From: JABDNZ01 sp050049805
Lineage (GTDB): Bacteria > Gemmatimonadota > Gemmatimonadetes > Longimicrobiales > Gaopeijiaceae
Direction of reading: 5' to 3'
NCBI GenBank assembly: GCA_050049805.1
Contig: JASFVN010000025.1
Location: forward strand, 1 to 28,576
Length of the DNA stretch: 28,576 nt
Under the pieces are notes generated by a model that did not search any database, was not told where the DNA came from, and saw only the letters and a list, made by a program, of their open reading frames with translations. Position 1 is the stretch's first letter, and every line of letters starts with the position of its first letter. A program made the translations under genes and the position numbers. Positions 1 to 8,160 of the stretch are shown one piece after another.

Positions 1-1065
1 CTCGCGCCAATAGGGTGCCGGGGCACCCAACACCACCTCGTCGTCGGGAAGCACACCGGCTTCCATCCTCTCCACGCTGGTCAGCAGCGAGTCCAGCTGG
101 GCCCTCCCCGCAGAATCGGGATCCACCTCCAGACTTGCGACGTACTCCAGTTGGCTCCTGAGGACTTGGAGGAAGGGACGGGCAGAAGCAGCCAGGACCG
201 TGACTCCCGCCAGGGAACCGTCTCTCCGGGCGATCTCAGGAGCGAGGATCCCTCCCAGGGAGTGGCCCAGGAGGAACACCCTTTCTGCGTCTACCTCAGG
301 TCGTCCTCTCATCAGGGACAAGGCCGCCAAAGCGTCATCGATGACCTCGTCTTCGAGGCCGATGTCCGGCGAGAGCTTCGATGCGTGAACCTTCGTGCGC
401 TTATCGTATCGCAAGACGGCGATCCCTCGGGAGGCCAATCCCCAGGCCAGATCCCGAAAGGGGCGGCTTGCGCCGACGGTCTCATCCCGGTCGTTGGGCC
501 CGGAGCCGTGGACAAGGACCACTCCGGGAACCGGACCCTGAACCTTCGGGAGGGAGAGGACACCAGGAAGGAGCCACGGCTCGGCTCCAAGGCTCACCTC
601 CACCTCGTCGAAGGCGCTCCGGTCCACGTACTCCGGAGGCTCATAAGGGGGCGGCTCCGCCGGGAGGAAGTAGAGGCCGGAAACCTCCAGGGCGTCTGTC
701 AGGGTGATTTGGATGATGAGGGCCTGGGCCTGGAAGGAGGCGCGGAGCCGGACGATGTGGTAGGGTCCGGTTTCGGCCACCTGCCCGGGGCTCACGGACT
801 GGAGGGGGCCGACCTGGGACGCCAGCTGAGTCCAGATGGTCTCCAGCTGCTCAGGACTCATGGCCCCGGCCGGTACCGCCGGATCCACCCGGGCCCCTGC
901 TTCCTCGAAGGACCCGCTCTGCAATGCCTGGATCCAGTCCAGAGCTGCCCGGTTCCAGCGGTCGGTTGCCAGCGTAGGCTCCTGGCCGCCCAGCTTCACC
1001 GGGAACACCATCATCGTCCCCGCGAGCAGGAAAAGAGAGAAGGCTCGAAAGAGATTACGGGGCAT
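1..1065 (-). CDS. Exported alpha/beta hydrolase with N-terminal DUF3887-like domain (partial, C-terminus off the left edge)
   Basis: This is a predicted secreted or periplasmic serine hydrolase of unknown substrate; 355 residues are visible and the 3' end lies outside the window. Residues 1-25 form a signal peptide (basic start, then a Leu/Phe/Ala-rich core). Residues about 30-130 resemble the DUF3887 domain often placed before such hydrolases, with a WNRAALDWIQAL helix. The catalytic domain shows an oxyanion-type HGSGPNDRDE loop near residue 190 and the nucleophile elbow GHSLGG with Ser269. The acid and His of the triad should lie near or beyond the edge. I chose ATG 1065 because GGGAG sits six bases upstream; an in-frame ATG at 1083 is possible. 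It follows the isoaspartyl peptidase gene by 101 bases on the same strand and may be the last gene of the HypD group. The fold is confident and the substrate unknown. Confidence 0.88.
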   Translation of the reverse strand, partial: MPRNLFRAFSLFLLAGTMMVFPVKLGGQEPTLATDRWNRAALDWIQALQSGSFEEAGARVDPAVPAGAMSPEQLETIWTQLASQVGPLQSVSPGQVAETGPYHIVRLRASFQAQALIIQITLTDALEVSGLYFLPAEPPPYEPPEYVDRSAFDEVEVSLGAEPWLLPGVLSLPKVQGPVPGVVLVHGSGPNDRDETVGASRPFRDLAWGLASRGIAVLRYDKRTKVHASKLSPDIGLEDEVIDDALAALSLMRGRPEVDAERVFLLGHSLGGILAPEIARRDGSLAGVTVLAASARPFLQVLRSQLEYVASLEVDPDSAGRAQLDSLLTSVERMEAGVLPDDEVVLGAPAPYWRE

Positions 1066-1166
1066 GATGAGCTCCCAGAACATGAGGGTCGAAAAACCAT
1101 GGGCGCCAGGTTGGATCCGTTCGGGACATCCCGCCCCAACCTCATGAGCTTTTTTGTCACCGGAAC

Positions 1167-2147
1167 TCAGAAGATCGCCGCCCGAATTTCTCCCTCCTGA
1201 TCCACCCATCCTCGATACATACCCTGTGTGCTGAAGCACATCTCCACGTACCCCTTCCGGTCCATGGCCACCACTCCTCCCAAACCGCGCCGCAGACGCT
1301 CCAACTCCCCCTTCACGACTTCCGCAGTAGCGTCCCTGAGCGACAACCCCTTGTACGCCATACGGGCCTGGATATCATGAGCCACGGCGTAGCGTATGAA
1401 ATACTCCCCCCAGCCCGTGCAGGAGACGCCGCAATGGGATCCAGCATAGGTCCCGGCGGCGATGACAGGGGAATCTCCGATCCGGCCCCACTTCTTGTTG
1501 GCCGAGCCCCCCGTAGAGGTTCCGGCCACCAGCTTTCCGGTCTGGTCAAGGGCCACCGCGCCCACCGTCCCGGACCGATCTCTGCTCGGCACCGAGTCCC
1601 CGACATCCACGGTGTTGGGCCGCCCCTCTCCCTTTTCTTCCCGAGCCTTGGCAGCCTGCAGGTCGTCCCACCTGCGCTGCGTGAAAAAGAACTCGGGGGT
1701 TTCCGATGCCATGCCCACGGATCGAGCGAAGGCTTCGGCCCCTTCCCCGGCCAGCATCACATGGGGGCACTCTTCCATGACGTGTTGGGCCAACCGGATG
1801 GGGTACCTGACGTCCTTCACTCCGGCAACGGCCCCCGCCTCCAGCGTATCACCCACCATGATGGAAGCGTCCATGGAGACGACACCATCAGCAGTGAAGT
1901 TGGACCCCCGGCCCGCATTGAAGAGAGGGGAGTCCTCCATGACTTTGATGGCCTCGACCACCCCGGCCACGGCACCTCCACCCGCCTGCATGGACTCGAA
2001 CCCACTCCTCAGCGAAGCTTGGAGGGCCTCCAGATAAGCCGCCTCCAGCTCCGGCGTCAGGTCCTCCCTGGGCAGGACCCCGACGCCGCCATGAATCACC
2101 AGGCCCCACTCCACCCGGGGCGTCCCTTCACGTGTGGCTTCGTTCAT
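1167..2147 (-). CDS. iaaA: Isoaspartyl peptidase / plant-type L-asparaginase (Ntn hydrolase)
   Basis: This protein hydrolyses beta-aspartyl (isoaspartyl) dipeptides and L-asparagine. It belongs to the family made as a precursor that cleaves itself into alpha and beta subunits before a threonine. The 326-residue length fits. Residues 18-23 are HGGVG-like (usually HGGAG). The FNAGRGS stretch is near residue 76. The self-cleavage and catalytic site is SGTVGAVALD, with Thr194 as the expected new N-terminus. It is followed by the TSTGG motif at 210-214 and the CTGWGE loop at 243-248, the usual second and third active-site threonines. No signal peptide is seen, so it is probably cytoplasmic. The start ATG at 2147 has AAGGGAG upstream, and only 16 bases separate it from the hypD stop, which indicates cotranscription. 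In this setting it would finish degradation of aged or collagen-like peptides; that role is inference. Confidence 0.93.
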   Translation of the reverse strand: MNEATREGTPRVEWGLVIHGGVGVLPREDLTPELEAAYLEALQASLRSGFESMQAGGGAVAGVVEAIKVMEDSPLFNAGRGSNFTADGVVSMDASIMVGDTLEAGAVAGVKDVRYPIRLAQHVMEECPHVMLAGEGAEAFARSVGMASETPEFFFTQRRWDDLQAAKAREEKGEGRPNTVDVGDSVPSRDRSGTVGAVALDQTGKLVAGTSTGGSANKKWGRIGDSPVIAAGTYAGSHCGVSCTGWGEYFIRYAVAHDIQARMAYKGLSLRDATAEVVKGELERLRRGLGGVVAMDRKGYVEMCFSTQGMYRGWVDQEGEIRAAIF

Positions 2148-2163
2148 GTAAACCGTGGCTCCC

Positions 2164-4530
2164 TTAAAACTCCCTGTGCTCCGTTCGCTGGATGATCTCA
2201 TCCTGAAGGGTCTTCCCGAGATCACAGAAATAGTCGGAATATCCAGCCACTCGTACGATGAGGTCCCGGTACTGATCTGGTTCTTTCTGGGCCGCCCTGA
2301 GGGTCTCGGCGTCCACCACGTTGAACTGAATATGGTGGCCGTCCATTCGGAAATAGCTCCGCACGAGATGGACCCACTTCTCCAGCCCTCCTCCCCCGTC
2401 CAGGAGCCCGGGAGTCAGCTTCTGGTTCAGGAGGGTACCTCCTGTCCGAGCATGATCCATCTTCCCGGCGGACTTCAGGACCGCTGTAGGTCCCTTTCGG
2501 TCCATCCCCTGGACAGGCGATATCCCCTCTGAAAGAGGCGTGCCGGCTCTTCGTCCGTCTGGGGTGGCTTCTACCACGGAGCCGAAGTACACGTGGACGG
2601 TGGTCGGCAGGAGGTTGATGCGGTAGCTGCCGCCTTTGGTGTTGGGGCGACCGTCTATGGCTTCGAAGTAGGCCTCGAAAACCTCCTTCATGACGCCGTC
2701 GGCGTAGTCGTCGTCGTTGCCGTACTTCGGGGTCCGCTCCAGCAACGTCAGTCGGATCTTTTCCTCGCCCTGGAAATTCGAAGCCAGAGCCTCCAGCAGC
2801 TCCGCTGAAGAAAAGGTCCGCTGGTCGAAGAGATGATATTTGAGGGCCGTGAGGGAGTCGGTGACGGTCCCCAGACCCACCCCCTGAATGTAGGAGGTGT
2901 TATAGCGGGCCCCTCCGTCATGGTAGTCCTTCCCCGAGCTGATGCAGTCGTCGATGAGGAGGGAGAGGAAGGGAGTGGGGATGTGTTCCGCCCAGAGCCG
3001 CTCGATGACGTTATTGCCCCGGATCTTCACCTCGACGAGGAAGCCGAGCTGAGCCCGGAAAGCGTCCATGAGCTCCGGGAACGTGCTCCAGGAGAGGGGG
3101 TCGCCCGTATCGATTCCAACCCGTTCGCCGGTCCGAGGATCCTCCCCCCGGTTCAACGTGAGTTCGAGGACCTTGGGAAGGTTGAAGTATCCGGTGAGGT
3201 TGTAGTTCTCCTTCCCAAACGCCCCCACTTCCACACACCCGGACGATCCCCCTTCCCTGGCGTCCTGCAGCGTCTTCCCCTGTCGAACCAGCTCCTGAAC
3301 GATGAGATCGGAGTTGAAGATGGACGGCTGTCCGAAACCAGTGGCGATGATTCGCCCGGCCCGTTTGAGGAATCGATCCGGATTCTTCCTGCTGAGCTGG
3401 ACCGAGGAGCTGGGCTGGAGGAGGCGCATCTCCTCGATGACATCCAGGATCAGGTACGTCACCTCGCTCACAGCGTCGGAGCCGTCACGGTGGAGGCCCC
3501 CGGTGTTGATCTGGGCGAAGTCGGTATAGGTCGCACTCTCTTCTGCGGTGATTCCCACCTTCGGCGGCGCCGGATGGTTGTTGAACTTCACCCAAAGGCA
3601 CTGGAGGAGCTCTTCCGCCTCGGCCCTGGAAAGGGATCCATCGGCCAGGCCAGTTTGGTAAAAAGGCTCCAAGTGGTGGTCAAGATGGCCCGGATTGAAG
3701 GCGTCCCAGGTGTTCAGTTCGGTAATGACACCCACGTGCACGAACCAGTACGCCTGAATGGCTTCCCAGAAGTCCCTAGGAGGATGGGCGGGGACGTGCT
3801 CGCAGACGCTGGCGATGCGGAGGAGCTCCTCTCTTCGGACCGGGTCTTCCTCGGACTCGGCCAGATCCCGGGCTTGGATGGCGTGCCGGCCGGCGTAGAG
3901 GATGAGGGCCTCCGCGGCGATCTCCATGGCCTTCAATTCCTCTTGCTTGGCGTAGGCCTCCGGGTCGTTCAGGAAGTCCAGGCCCTCAATGGAATCCTGG
4001 ATCTCGGCGATGAGGTCCAGGAACCCCTTCCGGTAGATCTTGTCATCCAGAACCGTATGCCCCGGGGCCCTCTGCTCCATGAACTCGGTGAAGACCCCGG
4101 CGCGGTACGCCACCCTCCACTTCGGCGTCATCTCCCGCATGATGAGCTCCCGAAGGGTCCGGCCGCTCCAGAACGGAGCTATGGTATCTCGATAGACCGC
4201 CTTGGTTTTTTCCGAAACCGCAAACGAGATCTTTTCCCGGGTATCCAGAGCTACCAGGTCTTCCTCGGAATGGCAGCAGACCTCGGGATAGGTGGACGCG
4301 GCCTTCGGTGCCGGCCCTCGCTCACCGACGATGAGCTCCCCTTCCCCGATGAAGATCTCTTTGTTCTCCAGGATATAGCGGAAGGCCAGCGCTCTCTTCA
4401 CCGGCGCAGACACCAACCCGTGCTCCCTGGAATAAAAATCCGTGATGAGCTGACCCCGTTCCGGCGACAAGGTCACCGGCGTATCAAGGCTCGCCTGCCG
4501 CAACCGACGGATTCGCTCAGTCATGGTCAT
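2164..4530 (-). CDS. hypD: Glycyl radical enzyme, trans-4-hydroxy-L-proline dehydratase
   Basis: HypD removes water from trans-4-hydroxy-L-proline to give pyrroline-5-carboxylate, using a glycyl radical that oxygen destroys. The 788 residues match the family length. Cys432 lies in SSGCVEVGAFG, with the dehydratase-type Glu434 two residues on, and the radical Gly763 lies in RVAGYSDYF near the C-terminus. From memory, the substrate-site residues of the Clostridioides difficile enzyme are His160, Asp278, Ser334, Phe340, Glu436, Tyr450 and Thr645. All of them appear here at a constant offset of two: His158, Asp276, Ser332, Phe338, Glu434, Tyr448 and Thr643. That agreement favours HypD over glycerol or choline-type enzymes. 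ATG 4530 has GGGGAGAG upstream, inside the last codons of the activase, and the two genes overlap by 14 bases, implying translational coupling. A second in-frame ATG is at 4524. No proC is visible nearby. Confidence 0.92.
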   Translation of the reverse strand: MTMTERIRRLRQASLDTPVTLSPERGQLITDFYSREHGLVSAPVKRALAFRYILENKEIFIGEGELIVGERGPAPKAASTYPEVCCHSEEDLVALDTREKISFAVSEKTKAVYRDTIAPFWSGRTLRELIMREMTPKWRVAYRAGVFTEFMEQRAPGHTVLDDKIYRKGFLDLIAEIQDSIEGLDFLNDPEAYAKQEELKAMEIAAEALILYAGRHAIQARDLAESEEDPVRREELLRIASVCEHVPAHPPRDFWEAIQAYWFVHVGVITELNTWDAFNPGHLDHHLEPFYQTGLADGSLSRAEAEELLQCLWVKFNNHPAPPKVGITAEESATYTDFAQINTGGLHRDGSDAVSEVTYLILDVIEEMRLLQPSSSVQLSRKNPDRFLKRAGRIIATGFGQPSIFNSDLIVQELVRQGKTLQDAREGGSSGCVEVGAFGKENYNLTGYFNLPKVLELTLNRGEDPRTGERVGIDTGDPLSWSTFPELMDAFRAQLGFLVEVKIRGNNVIERLWAEHIPTPFLSLLIDDCISSGKDYHDGGARYNTSYIQGVGLGTVTDSLTALKYHLFDQRTFSSAELLEALASNFQGEEKIRLTLLERTPKYGNDDDYADGVMKEVFEAYFEAIDGRPNTKGGSYRINLLPTTVHVYFGSVVEATPDGRRAGTPLSEGISPVQGMDRKGPTAVLKSAGKMDHARTGGTLLNQKLTPGLLDGGGGLEKWVHLVRSYFRMDGHHIQFNVVDAETLRAAQKEPDQYRDLIVRVAGYSDYFCDLGKTLQDEIIQRTEHREF

Positions 4531-5485
4531 GGTTCTCTCCCCGCACAGAAACGCTCAGACCGGCCTCTGCCAGAAGTCCCACCGCAGAAAATACCGCCTC
4601 CTCCGTAGGAGGTGCCACGTCACCCAAACCGTATCTCCTTCCCATCCGCCCATATTTGTCTACCCCCAGGCGATGATAGGGGAGCAGGTCCACCGGCGGC
4701 TTGTTGGGTAGCCCGGCTACGAACCGGGCTGTGGCCCTGAGGTTTTCCTCGTCGTCGTTCACACCGGGGATCAACGGGATGCGCACGGTGAGCCCGGGAC
4801 GTCTCTGCTTCCCTGCCCAACGGAGATTCTCCAGAATCCAGCGGTTGTGCACCCCCGTGTAATGTTCGTGGCGTTCTTCGTCCATGAGCTTCAGGTCGAA
4901 GAGGAGGTGGGATGCCAGAGGCGCCAGCTCCCGAAAGAGGGCCGGCTCCGCGTGACCACACGTGTCCAGCACCACGGGAAGCTCCCGGCCGGCACACCCC
5001 AACAAGAGCTCCCGAAGGAAGTCGGCCTGGGAAAAGGGCTCTCCACCTGAGAAGGTGACGCCGCCCCCGGACTCATCGAAGTAGATACGGTCGGCCTCCA
5101 GGATCGTCAGGACCTCCTCTACGCTCTTCGACTCCCCCACCAACTCCAGGGCCCCGGGGAGGCAGGCCCGGACGCAAGCCCCATCCAACCGACAGCGCTC
5201 CCAGTCGATCTCGATCTCTCTCGAATCCTCTCTTCCACCCTCATGGCTCCCCGACGTGCCCCCTGGTTCCAGGCTGATGGCCTCGTGAGGGCAGGCGGGC
5301 ACGCAGTCCCCACAAAGGGTACAGCGGTCCGGCCGAAAGAGGAGCTCCGGTCCGTTGCCCTGTCCCTCGGGATTGTGGCAGCCCAGGCACGAGAGGGGGC
5401 ATCCCTTCAGGAAGACCGTCGTCCGAAGGCCAGGACCATCATGGATGGCGAAGCGTTTGATATCGAAGATATTGCCTGAATTCAT
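4517..5485 (-). CDS. Glycyl-radical-enzyme activating enzyme (radical SAM)
   Basis: This enzyme uses a [4Fe-4S] cluster and S-adenosylmethionine to place the radical on Gly763 of the neighbouring HypD. It has 322 residues. The radical SAM motif is CPLSCLGC (Cys29, Cys33, Cys36), followed by NPEGQ. An inserted double-ferredoxin segment follows. The first site is complete (Cys55, Cys58, Cys61, Cys65). The second reads CRLDGACVRAC, where Asp101 occupies the position of the second cysteine (Cys98, Asp101, Cys104, Cys108). The TFSGGEP motif for SAM binding is at 144-150. ATG 5485 was chosen because the conserved MNSGNIFDIKRFAIHDGPG start matches the family; upstream in-frame sequence looks non-coding. 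There is no clear Shine-Dalgarno. A five-codon open frame (5500 to 5484) ends in an ATGA overlap with this start. It is the first gene of the minus-strand group. Confidence 0.93.
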   Translation of the reverse strand: MNSGNIFDIKRFAIHDGPGLRTTVFLKGCPLSCLGCHNPEGQGNGPELLFRPDRCTLCGDCVPACPHEAISLEPGGTSGSHEGGREDSREIEIDWERCRLDGACVRACLPGALELVGESKSVEEVLTILEADRIYFDESGGGVTFSGGEPFSQADFLRELLLGCAGRELPVVLDTCGHAEPALFRELAPLASHLLFDLKLMDEERHEHYTGVHNRWILENLRWAGKQRRPGLTVRIPLIPGVNDDEENLRATARFVAGLPNKPPVDLLPYHRLGVDKYGRMGRRYGLGDVAPPTEEAVFSAVGLLAEAGLSVSVRGENHDHD

Positions 5486-5622
5486 GGTCGTTTTGCCATG
5501 GTTCCGAATGCCAGGGTCCCTGCCTTCGACGTTGCAGGATCGAGGCCGTACCATGCATTCTACCGGATTCCGGAGCGCCCAGGAAAGCTCCGGCCACAAA
5601 AACCTCCTACACGTCGAGGACC
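5486..5622. promoter_or_regulatory. Divergent intergenic region with hairpin in the OPT leader
   Basis: These 137 bases must hold the promoters of the activase-hypD group (minus) and of the OPT transporter (plus). A perfect 7-base inverted repeat, CCGGAGC and GCTCCGG with a 10-base loop, lies at 5570-5593, about 30 bases before the OPT start. A shorter overlapping repeat, CCGGA T TCCGG, lies at 5563-5573. I see no convincing -35/-10 pair. A shared operator or leader structure is possible but unproven. Confidence 0.4.
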
Positions 5623-7599
5623 ATGAGCGCCCAATCAGCTGGCTCCGGCCCCCGGAAACTCCCGACCACGGCATATGAGCTGAAGGACGGCGAGTCCTTC
5701 GTGCCCCTCACCTACGGGGAAAGCCTCACCGAGTTCACCTGGAAGGCGGTGATCACGGGTATCATTCTTGGAGTCATCTTCGGGGCGGCCAACACCTATC
5801 TGGGACTCATGGCGGGCCTCACCATCAGCACGTCCATACCGGTGGCAGTGCTGACAGTGGTGACCTTCCGGATTTTCACTGCGGCCGGCGCTGGACATTC
5901 GATACTCGAGTCCAACATCTCCCAGACGGTGGGCTCCGCCAGCTCGTCAGTGGCCTCCGGGGTGCTGTTCACCATTCCAGCTCTCTTCATCTGGGGTATG
6001 GACCCGGCCTGGATCCAGATCACTCTTCTGGCCATGGCCGGTGGCCTCATCGGCGTGCTCTTCATGATTCCTCTCCGTCGCTATCTCATCAAGCGGGAGC
6101 ACGGGACTCTGCCCTACCCCGAGGGGATGGCATGCGCCGAGGTCCTGGTGGCCGCCGAGGGAGGGGGGAAGCAGGCTCATGGCGTATTCTGGGGGATCGG
6201 CGTGGGAATGCTCTTCCAGCTCATTACCCAGGGATTCAAGTTCGTCAAATCGGCATGGGAAGTCGGACTTCCCTTCAAAGCCAGCATCTCCGCCAAGGTG
6301 AACGCCCCCCTGCTGGGCGTCGGCTACATCCTGGGAATCCGTATCGCCACGGTCATGGTGGCGGGAGGAGCCCTCTCGTCCATCATCATCATCCCCCTCA
6401 TAAACTGGTGGGGGCAGGGTCAGACCGCGCCGGTCTTCCCCGAGACCGAGCTCCTGATCAGAGATATGACCTCGGGCCAGATCTGGGACCGATACATTCG
6501 GTATATCGGTGCCGGTGCCGTGGCCACGGCGGGTATCATCACCCTGATCAAGTCCATTCCCACCATGATAGAGTCCTTCAAGCTGGGCCTTGGGCAACTC
6601 ACCCAGCGCGTCGGGAACGCGGTGGCCAGCGTGGACAGAACCGACCAGGACCTGAGCTTCCGGACCGTGGGCATCTTCCTGGGCATCATTCTCCTGGTGC
6701 TGGCAGCGACCCCCGGCCTCCTGGGTTACCTGGAGTCCTTCCCTGCCAGGGCCCTGGCCGCCGTGTGCATCGGCATCTTCGCTTTCTTTTTCGTCACCGT
6801 CAGCTCCCGGATCGTCGGCCTTGTGGGAGTTACGTCGAACCCCACCTCAGGAATGACCATCGCCACCCTCCTGGGCACATCCATGGTCTTCTACCTCATG
6901 GGCTGGACGGACATGGTGGGGAAGGCCACAGCTCTCATGGTGGGAACCGCCGTATGCATCGCAGCCTCCATTGCCGGGGACACCTCCCAGGACCTGAAGA
7001 CCGGATTCATCCTGGGCGCCACACCCTACAAACAGCAGATCGGGGAACTCATCGGTGTCATCACGTCGGCGGGGTTCGTATGCCTGGTCATCATCATCCT
7101 GAACCAGGGAACCCCCGGAGGGCTGGGGGGAGAGGAGTTGCCTGCTCCCCAGGCCGTACTCATGAAGTTGGTTATCGACGGCGTGCTGGATCAGAGCCTC
7201 CCCTGGGCCCTGATTCTCATCGGCGTAGGCATCGCCTGCGTAGCGGCACTCTTCAAGATTCCGACCCTGGCATTCGCCGTAGGCGTTTACCTGCCCCTGT
7301 CCACCATGGGCGCCGTCTTCTTCGGTGGGCTCTTGAGATGGTACCTGGGCAGGAACCAGGACCCGGCCACCAAGGAACAACGCCGGGAAAAAGGTGTCTT
7401 GTTTGGCTCAGGATTGGTGGGAGGTGGAGGTTTGACAGGTGTCGTCCTGGCCGTTTGGGTGGTGGCGGTGAGAAGAGGCGAACCCATCGCCGGATTCGCG
7501 CCAGACATTCCGGACTGGGCCTCCATGCTCCTGGCAGCAGCCACCATTGGACTCATCCTGGCCACAATGGCATACTACGCGAAGAAGAGCGACGCGTAG
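5623..7599 (+). CDS. OPT family oligopeptide transporter
   Basis: This is a polytopic inner-membrane symporter of the oligopeptide transporter (OPT) superfamily, which imports short peptides or metal-chelating peptides with a cation. It has 658 residues and many hydrophobic segments, as expected. The N-terminal membrane motif NTYLGLMAGLTISTS near residue 65 and the PYPEGMACAEVL stretch near 165 are typical of bacterial members. The region around residue 450 (SIAGDTSQDLKTGFILGATP) is also family-specific. ATG 5623 is preceded by GAGGA at a short distance, so initiation may be modest. It is divergent from the activase-hypD-iaaA group by 137 bases, which suggests that it feeds them peptides. The substrate cannot be read from sequence. 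It is followed after 36 bases by a small lipoprotein gene on the same strand. Confidence 0.92.
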   Translation: MSAQSAGSGPRKLPTTAYELKDGESFVPLTYGESLTEFTWKAVITGIILGVIFGAANTYLGLMAGLTISTSIPVAVLTVVTFRIFTAAGAGHSILESNISQTVGSASSSVASGVLFTIPALFIWGMDPAWIQITLLAMAGGLIGVLFMIPLRRYLIKREHGTLPYPEGMACAEVLVAAEGGGKQAHGVFWGIGVGMLFQLITQGFKFVKSAWEVGLPFKASISAKVNAPLLGVGYILGIRIATVMVAGGALSSIIIIPLINWWGQGQTAPVFPETELLIRDMTSGQIWDRYIRYIGAGAVATAGIITLIKSIPTMIESFKLGLGQLTQRVGNAVASVDRTDQDLSFRTVGIFLGIILLVLAATPGLLGYLESFPARALAAVCIGIFAFFFVTVSSRIVGLVGVTSNPTSGMTIATLLGTSMVFYLMGWTDMVGKATALMVGTAVCIAASIAGDTSQDLKTGFILGATPYKQQIGELIGVITSAGFVCLVIIILNQGTPGGLGGEELPAPQAVLMKLVIDGVLDQSLPWALILIGVGIACVAALFKIPTLAFAVGVYLPLSTMGAVFFGGLLRWYLGRNQDPATKEQRREKGVLFGSGLVGGGGLTGVVLAVWVVAVRRGEPIAGFAPDIPDWASMLLAAATIGLILATMAYYAKKSDA

Positions 7600-7635
7600 A
7601 CGAACCCTCGGGGAAGGAAGATTCTGGTACCCGTC

Positions 7636-8028
7636 GTGGAAGGAAAACGAATCACCGTCTTTGTGGCCGCCGTTTTGCTGGCCCTTGCTGCGGCTTCCTG
7701 CAGTCGAAAAGAGCCTGGCTCGCCCTTCCGGGCGGTGGTGGACCGGCCGGTCCAGTTGGAGGTGGACAACAACAACTTCCTGGACGTCAACGTCTACGTC
7801 GTGGCCAGCGGCTCCAGCGTTCGCCTGGGGAGCGTCGGTGGGAAGAGGATGCGTGAATTCACCCTCGATCCAAGAAGGGTTTCCATGACCGGCGGCCTTC
7901 AGTTCCTGGTGGACCCCATCGGGGGGACCCAGACCTACCTCTCGCCCACCGTCTACCCATTCAGGGGCGCGACGGTGGAATTGAACGTGGGCGCCTTCAT
8001 CGAAAAGAGCTTCGTCTCCATGCGTTGA
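7636..8028 (+). CDS. Small predicted lipoprotein, unknown function
   Basis: The protein has 130 residues. A basic N-terminus, an Ala/Val/Leu-rich core and the lipobox LAAASC put the lipidated cysteine at position 22, so the mature protein should be membrane-anchored, facing the periplasm or outer membrane. The rest is beta-rich with alternating hydrophobic residues (QLEVDNNNFLDVNVYVV and a later GATVELNVG strand). This suggests a small beta-sandwich, but I recognise no family. The start is GTG 7636 with only weak, distant ribosome-binding sequence. It lies 36 bases after the OPT gene and 42 bases before a strong terminator, so it is probably the last gene of that transcript. Its length and the lipobox make it a real gene; its function is unknown. 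Confidence 0.78.
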   Translation: MEGKRITVFVAAVLLALAAASCSRKEPGSPFRAVVDRPVQLEVDNNNFLDVNVYVVASGSSVRLGSVGGKRMREFTLDPRRVSMTGGLQFLVDPIGGTQTYLSPTVYPFRGATVELNVGAFIEKSFVSMR

Positions 8029-8070
8029 GGCTCCCAATGAACGGAAGGGTCCGCCCCCCCACTGGACGGA

Positions 8071-8107
8071 AGAGGCCCACCCCAGCCGGGGCGGGCCTCT
8101 TTTCTTT
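8071..8107. terminator. Strong intrinsic terminator between convergent genes
   Basis: The stem AGAGGCCC / GGGCCTCT (8 pairs) is extended by CCCC / GGGG around a 4-base AGCC loop, and is followed on the plus strand by TTTCTTT. It ends the OPT-lipoprotein transcript. Read on the minus strand the hairpin is also fully paired but has a poor T-run, so it may serve the convergent aldehyde dehydrogenase gene less well. Confidence 0.92.
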
Positions 8108-8160
8108 CAGGGGACCCGGCGAACCCCTTCAGGTCCGCCGCACCTCCGATGCCCCGAAGC

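Noticed and set aside
151..1200. Plus-strand open frame of 349 codons at the left edge.
   Set aside because: The minus strand encodes a clear signal peptide, DUF3887-like domain and GHSLGG hydrolase across the same bases.
2164..4530. Glycerol/propanediol or choline-type glycyl radical enzyme instead of HypD.
   Set aside because: All recalled HypD-specific substrate residues are present at a constant offset, and no glycerol, propanediol or microcompartment gene is nearby.
2833..4608. Long plus-strand open frame opposite hypD (about 590 codons).
   Set aside because: It mirrors the hypD codon pattern, has no recognisable motif, and hypD matches a known family over its whole length.
6132..7856. 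Long plus-strand open frame overlapping the OPT gene in another frame.
   Set aside because: It is rich in Arg, Gly, His and Pro with no membrane or domain pattern, typical of a shadow frame in GC-rich DNA.
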